A DNA stretch of 64,000 nucleotides, from assembly GCF_000482365.1 (NCBI RefSeq), contig NZ_AXVC01000022.1, forward strand, positions 1 through 64,000, read 5' to 3'. Source of the DNA: Porphyromonas uenonis DSM 23387 = JCM 13868. GTDB lineage: Bacteria > Bacteroidota > Bacteroidia > Bacteroidales > Porphyromonadaceae. Positions 35,320 to 44,383 of this stretch are shown here, piece after piece. Made by a program: the position numbers and the translations under genes. Under the pieces are notes generated by a model, which saw only the letters and a program-made list of their open reading frames with translations, was not told where the DNA came from and did no database searches. Each line of letters opens with the position of its first letter. Positions within the stretch are counted from its first letter, which is position 1.

Positions 35320-36270
35320 TTAAAGGGTGGTCGTAGCGGGCTGAGCTTGAGCCGTGGTGGTGCGGATAAATATCTCCTGCATGGAGGGTATTTCCTGTGC
35401 AACCTCTAGGAGGTGCAGGTCGGTGGGGACCAGCTCAGCGAGAGCGCGTACGTCACGCTGCTGTGGGTCTTTGAGGCGGACGCGCATATCGTGTCCCTCA
35501 CGCTTGATCTCGAGTAGCTCGATCTGCTGCTCGGTCAGAGACTCGACCCAGTTGGGACGATACCCCTCGCCTGCGATGAGTAGCGAGGCGACGCCGTCGA
35601 AGTGGCTTCGCTTGACCTCGGTCACATCTCCACGGAGCACCACCTTGCTCTGGTTGATGAGTGCGATGTCGTCGCAGATCTCCTCGACGGACTGCATATT
35701 GTGCGTGGAGAAGATGACGGCACAGCCGTTGTCTCGCAGCTCTAGGATCTCACGCTTGAGGAGCTCCGCATTGACCGGGTCGAAACCGCTAAAGGGCTCG
35801 TCGAAGATGAGTAGCTTGGGACGGTGAATGACGGTGCAGATGAACTGAACTTTCTGCTGCATTCCCTTAGAGAGCTCCTCGACCTTACGATGCCACCAGG
35901 GCATGATGTCAAACTTCTCAAACCAGTGCTTTAGCTCCTGCTGCGCCTCCTGTCGGGAGAGTCCGTGCAGACGAGCTAGGTAGATGGCTTGGTCACCGAC
36001 CTTCATCTTCTTATAGAGCCCGCGCTCCTCGGGAAGGTAGCCGATATGGCGTATATCTTCGTAGGTCATCTCCTGGCCGTTGAGCAGTACGGTGCCGCTG
36101 TCGGCGAGGAGGATTTTGTTGATAATCTTGATGAGGGTACTCTTGCCGGCACCGTTGGGACCGAGGAGTCCGAAGACGCTGTTGGGCTGTACCTGTATGG
36201 AGACATCGTCGAGGGCGAGGTGGTTCTTGTATCGCTTGACGATATGCTCTGCTTCTAGTAAGTATGGCAT
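35320..36270 (-). CDS. ABC exporter ATP-binding protein (NatA-like)
   Basis: 316 residues. Walker A is GPNGAGKST (about 37-45), signature LSKGMQQKVQFI, Walker B LLIFDEPFSGFD, switch His in STHNM. The C-terminal 90 residues form the DUF4162-like accessory domain common in this subfamily. It forms an exporter with the permease 14 bases downstream. Confidence 0.92.
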   Translation of the reverse strand: MPYLLEAEHIVKRYKNHLALDDVSIQVQPNSVFGLLGPNGAGKSTLIKIINKILLADSGTVLLNGQEMTYEDIRHIGYLPEERGLYKKMKVGDQAIYLARLHGLSRQEAQQELKHWFEKFDIMPWWHRKVEELSKGMQQKVQFICTVIHRPKLLIFDEPFSGFDPVNAELLKREILELRDNGCAVIFSTHNMQSVEEICDDIALINQSKVVLRGDVTEVKRSHFDGVASLLIAGEGYRPNWVESLTEQQIELLEIKREGHDMRVRLKDPQQRDVRALAELVPTDLHLLEVAQEIPSMQEIFIRTTTAQAQPATTTL

Positions 36271-36275
36271 GGGAG

Positions 36276-36312
36276 GTTAGAGATTAGACTTTAGAGATTA
36301 GAGATTAGACCT
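36276..36312. repeat. TTAGAGATTAGA short tandem repeat
   Basis: Three degenerate copies of TTAGAGATTAGAC in a row fill the gap between two minus-strand genes. The last copy supplies the TAA stop of the HsdR-N-like gene (36305-36307). Similar TAGAGA/TTAGA-type runs occur near 55030. Confidence 0.55.
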
Positions 36313-36781
36313 TTGAGGTTTGGAGTATGTCGAGGGCTCGCTGGTAGGAGGGGATCTCGGCGAGCGGTTTTGCCGTGGCGGTGGTGTAGTCTATCTGCAG
36401 GACGAGGTGGGAGAGCCCGTTGGTCATCATCAGGAGGGGTGCGTGGTAGTGCGCGTTGTAGCGAGAGATCTGGTTGACCGTCTCCTGAGAGAGTGGCACC
36501 TCGGGCGCCTTGCACTCGACAAGCGCGAGGACTCGTCCGCCAGGACCGTAGATCATCGCGTCAAAGCGGTCTTGACGTATGGAGCTGGCGACGAGGCTCT
36601 CCACCTGTATGGAGAGGCGCGGGTAGCCTAGATGATCCGAGAGATAGTGCAGGAAGTGCTGACGCACCCACTCCTCAGGGGTCAGAGCGACCATACTCTG
36701 ACGATAAACGTCGTATATGACCGAACGCCCTGACTGCTCCTCAATGAGAGCAGGGTAAGAGGGTAAGTGGAGGGGTTTCAT
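36305..36781 (-). CDS. HsdR N-terminal-like PD-(D/E)XK protein
   Basis: 158 residues, standalone. The fold core reads DRFDAMIYGPGGRVLALVECKAP, giving Asp74, Glu89 and Lys91 as the PD-(D/E)XK residues. A helix then strand LLMMTNGL follows, as in HSDR_N_2 domains. There is no methylase, specificity or translocase gene nearby, so it is not a type I restriction system. Proteins of this type are widespread in Bacteroidota, typically next to holA or nucleotide-metabolism genes, with no known function. It is transcribed divergently from amn. Confidence 0.8.
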   Translation of the reverse strand: MKPLHLPSYPALIEEQSGRSVIYDVYRQSMVALTPEEWVRQHFLHYLSDHLGYPRLSIQVESLVASSIRQDRFDAMIYGPGGRVLALVECKAPEVPLSQETVNQISRYNAHYHAPLLMMTNGLSHLVLQIDYTTATAKPLAEIPSYQRALDILQTSKV

Positions 36782-36823
36782 TAACTTTGCTTCGCACTAC
36801 AGCTATTAGACGGTGCAAAGTTA
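36782..36823. promoter_or_regulatory. Face-to-face -7 boxes between the HsdR-N-like gene and amn
   Basis: TAACTTTG at 36782-36789 (plus) fits amn. TAACTTTG on the minus strand at 36816-36823 fits the HsdR-N-like gene. Together with flanking bases they make a perfect 9-bp inverted repeat. The two transcripts would start pointing at each other and overlap for about a dozen bases. Confidence 0.6.
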
Positions 36824-36835
36824 CCATTTCCACCA

Positions 36836-37612
36836 ATGAAAACAAAGAAAGAGATTGCTACCAATTGGTTAACGAGGTACACCACACGGAGCCTCTCGGA
36901 GTTTGCGCCACACATACTCCTGACCAACTTCACGAGCTACCTGCAAGCTTTTGCCAAGAAGATCGGCGAACCGATCCTAGGCGAGAGCGCCTCGATGCCA
37001 AACTGTGGCAATGCGGAGATGACGATGATACACATTGGCATGGGCAGTCCCAATGCGGCGACGATCATGGATCTGCTCTCGGCCATTGAGCCACGGGCGG
37101 TGGTCTTCCTCGGGAAGTGTGGCGGGCTCAAGTCGCAGCTGACGCTGGGGGACTACGTCCTCCCGATTGCGGCGATACGTGGCGAGGGAACGAGCGATGA
37201 CTATATGCCTCGTGAGGTGCCGTCGCTCCCTTCCTTTAATGTGCTCAAAGCTTGTAGCAATGCGCTCCTCGAGGCGGGCATATCGTATGCGCCAGGGACG
37301 GTCTACACGACGAATAGACGGCTCTGGGAGCATGACGAGCGCTTCAAGGAGTACCTTCGCACGACCCATGCGGACGCCATTGATATGGAGACGGCTACGC
37401 TTTTTACCGTGGGCTATGCGAACCGCATCCCGACGGGTGCTCTCCTGATGGTGAGCGATATGCCGATGACACCCGAAGGGGTCAAGAGCGACGAGAGCGA
37501 TAGCTACGTGACGGCACACTTCGCCGAGCAACATCTCCAGCTCGGCATCCGCACTGTCGAGAGCCTTCGCCAATCTCCCGAGGAGATGAAGAGCATCGTC
37601 TTTGACTGGTAG
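36836..37612 (+). CDS. amn: AMP nucleosidase (nucleoside-phosphorylase fold)
   Basis: 258 residues, the short Bacteroidota form lacking the N-terminal regulatory domain of the enterobacterial enzyme. Phosphorylase-fold motifs are HIGMGSPNAATIM, FLGKCGGLKSQLTLGDYVLP, the purine-site AIDMETATLFTVGY and LMVSDMPMTPEGVKSD. It would hydrolyse AMP to adenine and ribose 5-phosphate in the cytoplasm. A promoter box lies 47 bases upstream. The large helicase gene follows after 23 bases. Confidence 0.85.
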   Translation: MKTKKEIATNWLTRYTTRSLSEFAPHILLTNFTSYLQAFAKKIGEPILGESASMPNCGNAEMTMIHIGMGSPNAATIMDLLSAIEPRAVVFLGKCGGLKSQLTLGDYVLPIAAIRGEGTSDDYMPREVPSLPSFNVLKACSNALLEAGISYAPGTVYTTNRRLWEHDERFKEYLRTTHADAIDMETATLFTVGYANRIPTGALLMVSDMPMTPEGVKSDESDSYVTAHFAEQHLQLGIRTVESLRQSPEEMKSIVFDW

Positions 37613-37635
37613 TAAATTATTATAGTAGAGAGAAA

Positions 37636-40600
37636 ATGAAGAGCGTCAAGATCAATGTCGAGTACCTGAAAGTCGTCAACTATGCCCTGTGTCACAATAG
37701 GATCCCAATCTGCCAGTCGGTCGACATCGTCAATACCTCTGAAGCGCCACTGGAGGATGTGCAGGTGCGATGTGAGGGAGAGTATGTGGCTCCGTATGAG
37801 AGTACGGAGATCTTGCAGGTTAATCCTAACGAGACGGTACGGGTAGTGCCTTTTGAGGTTGAACCTGATGGCGCTAAGCTGGCCGCTCTGACAGAGCGCA
37901 TAGTTACGAGCTTTACGATTACGGTGACAAGCCAAGGCGAGTGTGTGGGGCAGGAGACCTTTTCGCTAGAGATGATGCCGTATGACCACTGGCTGGGGTC
38001 GGTGATTTTGCCTCAGATGCTGGTCTCCTTCATCACGCCAAATCATCCCGCTATTACGGCGCTAACGCTCAAGGTGGCTGCAATGCTCAAGCAGATGACA
38101 GGCTCCTCCGCGCTTACTGAGTACCAGTCGGGCAATCCCAATGAGGTGCGCCTACAAGTGGCTGCGCTCTTTGCAACCCTACATCAGGAGGGAATCGTCT
38201 ATCGCGCTATGCCTGCAAGCTATGAGGTCATAGGACAACGCATCACCATGCCTGATCAGGTCTTAGCGACCAAGATAGGTAACTGTATCGAGCTGACGCT
38301 GCTGATGGCTAGCGTGCTCGAGAGTATCGGTCTGAATAGTGTCGTGATCTTACAGAAAGGTCATGCTTATCTAGGCGTATGGCTCGTGGATGACTGCGCC
38401 CTCGTAGGGGTCTCTGACGATGCCTCCTTTATAGAGAAGAAGTGCTCGCAAGGTATCAGCGAGATGCTGGTGCTAGAGTGTACGAAGTTGACCAGCGAGC
38501 AGACCTCCTTCGAGCAGGCGATCAAGATTGCAGAGCTCAACCTAGCGGATCACGCACTCTTTGACATCTTTATCGATGTCAAGCGGTGTAGACTAGAGGG
38601 CATACGCCCTCTGCCCTCGAAGGCTTTGTCTGAGGGCAACTACTCCGTTGCCTCCGCAGGCGTAGCACATGAGGAGTGTGTCATCAATGTGGTAGAGCAT
38701 GACCGCTACGATCTGACTCATATAGCGGATAGCAAGAAGGAGCTGACGAAGTTTGATATCTGGGAGCGCAAGTTGCTCGACTTCTCTCTACGCAACTCGC
38801 TCCTCAATACCAATTTACGTCGCAGGGGTATACAGTTTGTATCCTTTGATGTAGCAAGCATCGAGGACTACCTACAGGACGGGAAGGAGTACACCATTGC
38901 TTGTAAGCCAAACGTAGAGCTCTCCTTTGACACTTCAGAGCAGATCGTCCGCTCTAAGCTCTATCCGCAGCTGGATGCACTGATCCGCAATGATATAACC
39001 CATTGCACCCTGCACACCTACAAGACAGAAACTGAGACTAATGACATCCTCAAGAACATCTACAAGGTGGCGCGTAGCTCTATCGAAGAGACGGGTGCCA
39101 ACTCTCTCTACCTCGCTATCGGCACGCTCCGGTGGTTTGAGACTGAGCGGAGCGAGACGGCGCGTTATGCCCCGATACTGCTCCTGCCTGTGGAGATGGT
39201 CTACAAGAGAGGTAAGTACTGCGTCAGGACTAGAGACGAGGAGATACTACTCAACGTCACTCTGATAGAGTTCCTAAGGCAAAACTATGACATCTCCATC
39301 GGAGGGCTAGACCCGCTACCTAGAGATGAGAGTGGTGTCGATGTGTCGCTCATATTTGCCACAATACGTGATGCGCTCAAGGAGCAGAAGAGATGGGACG
39401 TAGAGGAGGAGTGTCTCTTGGGTATATTCTCCTTTAGCAAGTACCTCATGTGGAATGATATCCATGCTAATCATGAGACGCTCCGAGAGCATGATATCCT
39501 AAACAGTCTCGTAGAGGGCAAGCTCACGTGGCATCCCGAGGAGATCACCGCAGACCTGAGACAACTAGACAAGGAGACCTCGCCAGCAGGACTAGCCCTA
39601 CCACTGACAGCTGACTCGTCTCAGATAGCTGCCATCATAGAGGGGGGCAAGGGGCACTCCTTCGTCCTCTATGGGCCTCCAGGCACAGGCAAGTCGCAGA
39701 CGATCACCAACCTAATAGCCAATGCCCTCTACCAGGGCAAGAGGGTGCTCTTCGTAGCCCAGAAGATGGCTGCTCTAGACGTCGTTCAGAGTAGACTAGA
39801 GAAGATAGGACTAGGCCCGTTTTGCCTAGAGTTGCACTCCAACAAAGCAACCAAAAGACATGTCCTCACCCAGCTCGAAGAGGCTCTAAGAGTTGCGCAC
39901 ATTCTACCTCCAGAGGAGTTTCAGGCGCAGGCAGACAAGATCTTTGAGATGCGCAAGCAGCTCATAGCCTATATGAATGCGCTGCACGACAAAGATCCTC
40001 AGGACAAGCTCTCTCTGTACGAGTATATCCTATACTATGAGAGCTTAGAGGCAGAGCCTTTGGCTAGCTTTGCCTTTGAGGAGCCACTGGATCAGCTCTT
40101 GAGAACAGAAGGCGTCAGAGGGGTCGAGGAGCTACTAGGCGCACGGCTAGAGACCGTCGTGAAGTTGGTCGGACAGCCAGCGACTCATCCTCTGAATGGA
40201 CTAAGACTAGATCGAGCAATGCTGACAGATAGCACAGGTGTAGTGGAGGAGATGCGTCGTAGTCAAGAGACTCTGAGGCAAGCACTCTCGCATCGTGAGG
40301 ATCTCCAGCAGACGCAGGAGCAGCAAGCGCAAATAGTGAGAGACAACGCACCGGAGATCCTAGCGGAGGACGTAGAGCAGCTCCGTACGGAGTGGCGTGC
40401 GGCAAAGGCTAAGTGGTTTATCCCGCGCTTTTTTGCCAAGCGTAGCTTCATCAAGCGGCTCAAGCAGTTCAACGCATTCATCACCGAGCCTGAGGTAGAC
40501 AAGCTGATCGAAGACCTGACCCTTTACCACAAGAGGCACGAGGAGATCGAGCAGCTAAGAGCTGTCTTAACTCGCCACTTCGGGCTAGAGACTCCAGAAG

Positions 40601-42945
40601 ACACGATGCCTGAGACCGCTACGATAGAAAAGTCTATCGACCAGCTAGACCGTTGGAGTACCCACTCAGACAAGATGCGAGACTGGCTACACTGGTCTGA
40701 GTACGCCGATGAACTGGAGTCTCACGGTCTCGGCTGCGTTGTAAGGACGATGTGCCAAGAGGAGCATCAGCCAGCTCTGATTAAAGATGCCTTTATGAAG
40801 GCTCTCTTCAAGTACAAGGCGGAGGAGCGTATCAGACGCTCTGAAGTGCTTGCGACCTTTGAGGGGATGATCTTCGATCAGGTGGTACAGTCTTACCGGA
40901 CGATGATTCATGAGTTCCAACTGCTGACCCAAAAGGAACTGTATGCACGACTAGCTGCAAACATTCCACGGATGACCGACGATGTGGTGGCTGGGAGTGA
41001 GATCGGACTACTTAATCGCAATATCAGTAATGGCGGACGAGGCGTCTCTCTGCGCGAACTCTTTGCACAGATGCCCACACTACTCCCTAGGCTTTGCCCC
41101 TGTATGCTTATGAGTCCTATGAGTGTGGCGCAGTATACATATATGACTCAGGATCAGTTTGACCTAGTCATCTTCGATGAGGCGTCTCAGATGCCTACCA
41201 GTGAGGCCGTGGGGGCTATAGCTAGAGGCAAAGCGCTGATCGTAGTGGGAGACCCTAAGCAGATGCCACCGACAAGCTTTTTTGCTACTTCTAATGTAGA
41301 TGTGGAGGAAGCTTATATAGACGACATGGAGAGCATCCTCGAGGATTGCCGCACACTAGAGATTCCGGCCCTCCAGCTGTCTTGGCACTACCGCTCTAGG
41401 CACGAGAGCTTGATAGCCTTCTCTAATAGTGAGTACTACGATGGGTCTCTCATCACTTTCCCCTCAGTAGATGATCAGAATACAAAAGTCTATCACGTAC
41501 CCGTAGAGGGATACTACGACAAGGGAGGCAAACGCACCAATGCGGCAGAGGCAGAAGCCATCATACGAGAGGTGATATGGAGACTGAGAAATCCTGAATT
41601 GCGGACGAAGAGTATAGGTGTAATATCCTTTAGTGTAGTTCAGCAAGGACTGATAGAGGATATGCTACAGGCAGAGCTAGACCGTGAGCCGGCGCTACAA
41701 GAGATCGTTGACCAGATGCCTGAGCCGATCTTTGTCAAGAATCTAGAGAACGTCCAGGGTGATGAGCGAGACATCATTCTCTTTTCCATAGGTTATGGCC
41801 CCGACAAGGAGGGCAAGGTATCGATGAACTTTGGTCCGCTAAACAACGCTGGCGGTGAGCGCAGGCTCAATGTTGCTGTGAGCCGCGCAAGACAAGAGAT
41901 GCACATCTACTCTACGCTTCGTTCTGCAGACATTGACCTCCGCAGATCCAAGGCGCTAGGCGTAAAAGGTCTCAAGGACTTCCTCCTATATGCCGAGACC
42001 CAGTCCCTGCCCACCTACTCTCAGACACAAGTGGAGAGCCGTGACACACTGCTCGCTGAGCAGATTGCTGCCGAGCTAACCACAAGAGGACACCTGGTCA
42101 AGACGAATGTGGGTCGATCTAGCTTTAGAGTAAAAGTTGCTATCTGTGACCCTCAAGACCCCGAGGTCTATCGTCTCGGTATACTCCTTGATGGGGAGAG
42201 CTATAGCAAAACGACCACCACCAGAGACCGAGAGGTGGGGCAACCCTCCGTGCTATCTGCACTCCAGTGGCAGGTCATGAGGGTGTGGAGCGTCGATTGG
42301 TTCAATAATAAGGAGCGAGTCCTGAACCGAATAGAGGAGTGTCTCGCCACGGCTCTTTCTGCACCCGTAGAGGTTAAAGCAACTCCCAAGGCGCACTTTG
42401 ACATTTCACAGGAGCAGCTTGTTGAGGCGACATCTCAAGGGCAGCAGTATCGGAGCTACTCCATAACACAACCTACGGCAAAGGGCACTATGCGTGATAT
42501 GGCTCAGCTAGTCCAAGGCATTATCGCCACCGAGCAGCCGATCACCTTCACACTCCTCTGCAAGAGAGTCGCTACCCTCACAGCTGTAGGACGCATCACC
42601 CCAACCTTACAGGCCACTGTCAAGGAGCTACTCTTCCCCTTCTATCAAGATGAAAGCGAAGCTATATGGCTCTCTAAGGAGGATAGTCGTGACTACAACT
42701 CCTATCGTACAGACTCCGGGAGAGAGGTGGCGAACATACCTCGTGTAGAGCTAATAAACGCACTCAGCGAGACTCTCAGAGAGCAAGTAGCTCTGAGTCA
42801 GGACTCCCTGACACTCCTTGCAGCTCGTAAGCTAGGCTTCAATCGTAGGGGTAGCAACGTTGACGCAGCCTTCTCAGAGGCTTTAGCCGCTATGATAGAG
42901 GCTGGTACCGTTGAGACTGTGGGCTCTAACCTTCGCCTCAAGTGA
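37636..42945 (+). CDS. Hhe-like defence protein: transglutaminase-like + DUF4011 + SF1 helicase + Vsr-like nuclease + DUF3320
   Basis: 1769 residues. Domains in order: beta-sandwich N-terminus (about 1-130); transglutaminase-like domain with Cys217 (GNCIELTLL), His243 (KGHAYLGVW) and Asp252/253; DUF4011 (about 370-600, KFDIWERKLLDFSLRNSLLN); SF1 helicase with Walker A GPPGTGKS (680-687), DEAS Walker B (1181-1184), GDPKQMPP and arginine motif NVAVSRAR; a Vsr/MTES_1575-like PD-(D/E)XK domain (about 1470-1565, LGILLDGESY and TTRDREVGQPSVL); and DUF3320 (about 1695-1745). DUF4011-helicase-Vsr proteins (Hhe) are described anti-phage genes. The Asp expected before VAI in the nuclease is Lys1500. 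Arg codons AGA/AGG are commoner than in neighbours, suggesting transfer. It lies between amn and holA. Confidence 0.85.
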   Translation: MKSVKINVEYLKVVNYALCHNRIPICQSVDIVNTSEAPLEDVQVRCEGEYVAPYESTEILQVNPNETVRVVPFEVEPDGAKLAALTERIVTSFTITVTSQGECVGQETFSLEMMPYDHWLGSVILPQMLVSFITPNHPAITALTLKVAAMLKQMTGSSALTEYQSGNPNEVRLQVAALFATLHQEGIVYRAMPASYEVIGQRITMPDQVLATKIGNCIELTLLMASVLESIGLNSVVILQKGHAYLGVWLVDDCALVGVSDDASFIEKKCSQGISEMLVLECTKLTSEQTSFEQAIKIAELNLADHALFDIFIDVKRCRLEGIRPLPSKALSEGNYSVASAGVAHEECVINVVEHDRYDLTHIADSKKELTKFDIWERKLLDFSLRNSLLNTNLRRRGIQFVSFDVASIEDYLQDGKEYTIACKPNVELSFDTSEQIVRSKLYPQLDALIRNDITHCTLHTYKTETETNDILKNIYKVARSSIEETGANSLYLAIGTLRWFETERSETARYAPILLLPVEMVYKRGKYCVRTRDEEILLNVTLIEFLRQNYDISIGGLDPLPRDESGVDVSLIFATIRDALKEQKRWDVEEECLLGIFSFSKYLMWNDIHANHETLREHDILNSLVEGKLTWHPEEITADLRQLDKETSPAGLALPLTADSSQIAAIIEGGKGHSFVLYGPPGTGKSQTITNLIANALYQGKRVLFVAQKMAALDVVQSRLEKIGLGPFCLELHSNKATKRHVLTQLEEALRVAHILPPEEFQAQADKIFEMRKQLIAYMNALHDKDPQDKLSLYEYILYYESLEAEPLASFAFEEPLDQLLRTEGVRGVEELLGARLETVVKLVGQPATHPLNGLRLDRAMLTDSTGVVEEMRRSQETLRQALSHREDLQQTQEQQAQIVRDNAPEILAEDVEQLRTEWRAAKAKWFIPRFFAKRSFIKRLKQFNAFITEPEVDKLIEDLTLYHKRHEEIEQLRAVLTRHFGLETPEDTMPETATIEKSIDQLDRWSTHSDKMRDWLHWSEYADELESHGLGCVVRTMCQEEHQPALIKDAFMKALFKYKAEERIRRSEVLATFEGMIFDQVVQSYRTMIHEFQLLTQKELYARLAANIPRMTDDVVAGSEIGLLNRNISNGGRGVSLRELFAQMPTLLPRLCPCMLMSPMSVAQYTYMTQDQFDLVIFDEASQMPTSEAVGAIARGKALIVVGDPKQMPPTSFFATSNVDVEEAYIDDMESILEDCRTLEIPALQLSWHYRSRHESLIAFSNSEYYDGSLITFPSVDDQNTKVYHVPVEGYYDKGGKRTNAAEAEAIIREVIWRLRNPELRTKSIGVISFSVVQQGLIEDMLQAELDREPALQEIVDQMPEPIFVKNLENVQGDERDIILFSIGYGPDKEGKVSMNFGPLNNAGGERRLNVAVSRARQEMHIYSTLRSADIDLRRSKALGVKGLKDFLLYAETQSLPTYSQTQVESRDTLLAEQIAAELTTRGHLVKTNVGRSSFRVKVAICDPQDPEVYRLGILLDGESYSKTTTTRDREVGQPSVLSALQWQVMRVWSVDWFNNKERVLNRIEECLATALSAPVEVKATPKAHFDISQEQLVEATSQGQQYRSYSITQPTAKGTMRDMAQLVQGIIATEQPITFTLLCKRVATLTAVGRITPTLQATVKELLFPFYQDESEAIWLSKEDSRDYNSYRTDSGREVANIPRVELINALSETLREQVALSQDSLTLLAARKLGFNRRGSNVDAAFSEALAAMIEAGTVETVGSNLRLK

Positions 42946-43002
42946 AAGCTGGACGAGCGAGTGGTATGTGCCATGTATATTCAATTAAGGAGAGCAAATC
43001 CC

Positions 43003-43029
43003 TTGGCTCAGGCCATTTCACTACCTTTG
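43003..43029 (+). promoter_or_regulatory. Promoter of holA
   Basis: TTGG (43003-43006) and TACCTTTG (43022-43029, full TAnnTTTG match) lie 67 bases before the ATG at 43096. This shows holA need not be read through from the large upstream gene. Confidence 0.6.
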
Positions 43030-43095
43030 CTGTGCAATGCAAAGCGGAGACAGTACGACGTTGGTATCGTCTCTGATCGATAGGAAGATGCAGCT

Positions 43096-44145
43096 ATGAC
43101 TGAACTCGTACAGATTAGTGACCAGATCCGGTCGGGTCAACCGCTCCCGCCTCTCGTGCTTGGCTACGGAGAGGAGAGCTACTATATCAATCGACTAGAG
43201 GAGCTGGTCGTCGAGAACTATATCCCTAAGGAGGAGCGCACGACCCAGCTCGTCGTCTACTTCGGCTCTGAGACGACCGCTCCTGAGGTCCTTCAGCAGG
43301 CGCAGACCTTCTCCATGTTTGCGCCGAAGCGTCTGATCGTCTTGCGTGATGCGCAGGATCTTAAGAAGAGCTCCGTCCTCAAGAAGCCGTACGGCATTGC
43401 CGAGTTGATACGCGATGCGACCACCTTTGCCGAGGGCACCACACTCCTTATCCTATACCACGACGCGCTCCCCGCAGCTGCCAAGAAGAATGCGCAGGCG
43501 CTCAAGTCGCAGGTGGCGCTTATCGAGTCGGCACCCGTCAGGCGTGACAACGAACTAAGAGAGGCGATGATCCAGATGGCTAAGGGGCTAGACTTGGAGC
43601 TGGCTCCGCAAGCGATCACGACGCTGATCGAGCGGGTCGGATACGATCTGGAGACGCTCTACTCGGAGCTGCAAAAGCTCTCCATACCCGCCAAGGGCGC
43701 TGGCGGACTCGTTTCTCGTGCCATGGTGCAGCAGGTGGTCAGCAAGTCGCGTAAGTACGGTCCCTACGACCTGCTCAATGCGGTGCAGCGGCGTCGGGAT
43801 GACGAGGCGCTGCAGATAGCACTCGCTATGGCGGAGGACGAAAAGCGGTACCCCGTCCCCCAGATCATCGCTTCGCTCTACGGCTTCTTTGCCAATCTGA
43901 TGGTAGCGCACTACCTCCCGACCAATAGTCAGAAAAACATACAGGAGGCGCTCAACCTGAAGTATGAGTCGATGGCCCGAATGTACCAGTCGGCCATGCG
44001 TCTCTACTCCAAGCAGCAGACGCTCAACATCATCTCCGCCATACGACGTGCCGATGGTGACGCCAAAGGTGCCCACGGGGTCAACGCCTCGGCACGCACC
44101 ATCTACCTAGACCTCCTGACGCAGATCTTTGCGCTGAAGTACTAA
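43096..44145 (+). CDS. holA: DNA polymerase III delta subunit
   Basis: 349 residues, typical. N-terminal clamp-loader fold begins PLPPLVLGYGEESYYINRLEELV; MFAPKRLIVLRDAQDL and ALLIESAPVRR-like strands follow, then the lid helices (LLNAVQRRRDDEALQIALAMAEDE) and the C-terminal collar ending LQIF-like (YLDLLTQIFAL). Delta opens the beta clamp in the clamp loader. It is preceded by its own promoter and followed by a repeat element. Confidence 0.92.
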   Translation: MTELVQISDQIRSGQPLPPLVLGYGEESYYINRLEELVVENYIPKEERTTQLVVYFGSETTAPEVLQQAQTFSMFAPKRLIVLRDAQDLKKSSVLKKPYGIAELIRDATTFAEGTTLLILYHDALPAAAKKNAQALKSQVALIESAPVRRDNELREAMIQMAKGLDLELAPQAITTLIERVGYDLETLYSELQKLSIPAKGAGGLVSRAMVQQVVSKSRKYGPYDLLNAVQRRRDDEALQIALAMAEDEKRYPVPQIIASLYGFFANLMVAHYLPTNSQKNIQEALNLKYESMARMYQSAMRLYSKQQTLNIISAIRRADGDAKGAHGVNASARTIYLDLLTQIFALKY

Positions 44146-44178
44146 ACGAAAGCCCCCGCCCGTCGGAATAATCAAAGC

Positions 44179-44329
44179 GAGACGAGTAGCCCGGTGTAGG
44201 GACGCTCGGAACGAGTAACCCTTTGTAGGGACGCTCGGTCGAGCGTCCGTTGTAGAACAATCTTGACGATGTCGCTTTTAACGGGGATGGACGCTCGACC
44301 GAGCGTCCCTACAGGTCGCTACTCGTCTC
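44179..44329. repeat. MITE/REP-like inverted-repeat element 2
   Basis: The ends are a perfect 12-bp inverted repeat, GAGACGAGTAGC (44179-44190) and GCTACTCGTCTC (44318-44329). Inside, GTAGGGACGCTCGGTCGAGC and its complement near 44290-44310 pair, and TTTTAACGGGGATGGACG is shared with the other elements. No coding capacity. It fills most of the convergent gap between holA and mutL. Confidence 0.8.
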
Positions 44330-44383
44330 ATCTTTGCATCGTCTACTTATTAAGGGAGGACAGATGTTTGGTCCCGAGGGTGG

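Noticed and set aside
36305-36781. Type I restriction system
   Set aside because: Only an HsdR-N-like nuclease domain of 158 residues is present; no HsdM, HsdS or helicase part is adjacent.
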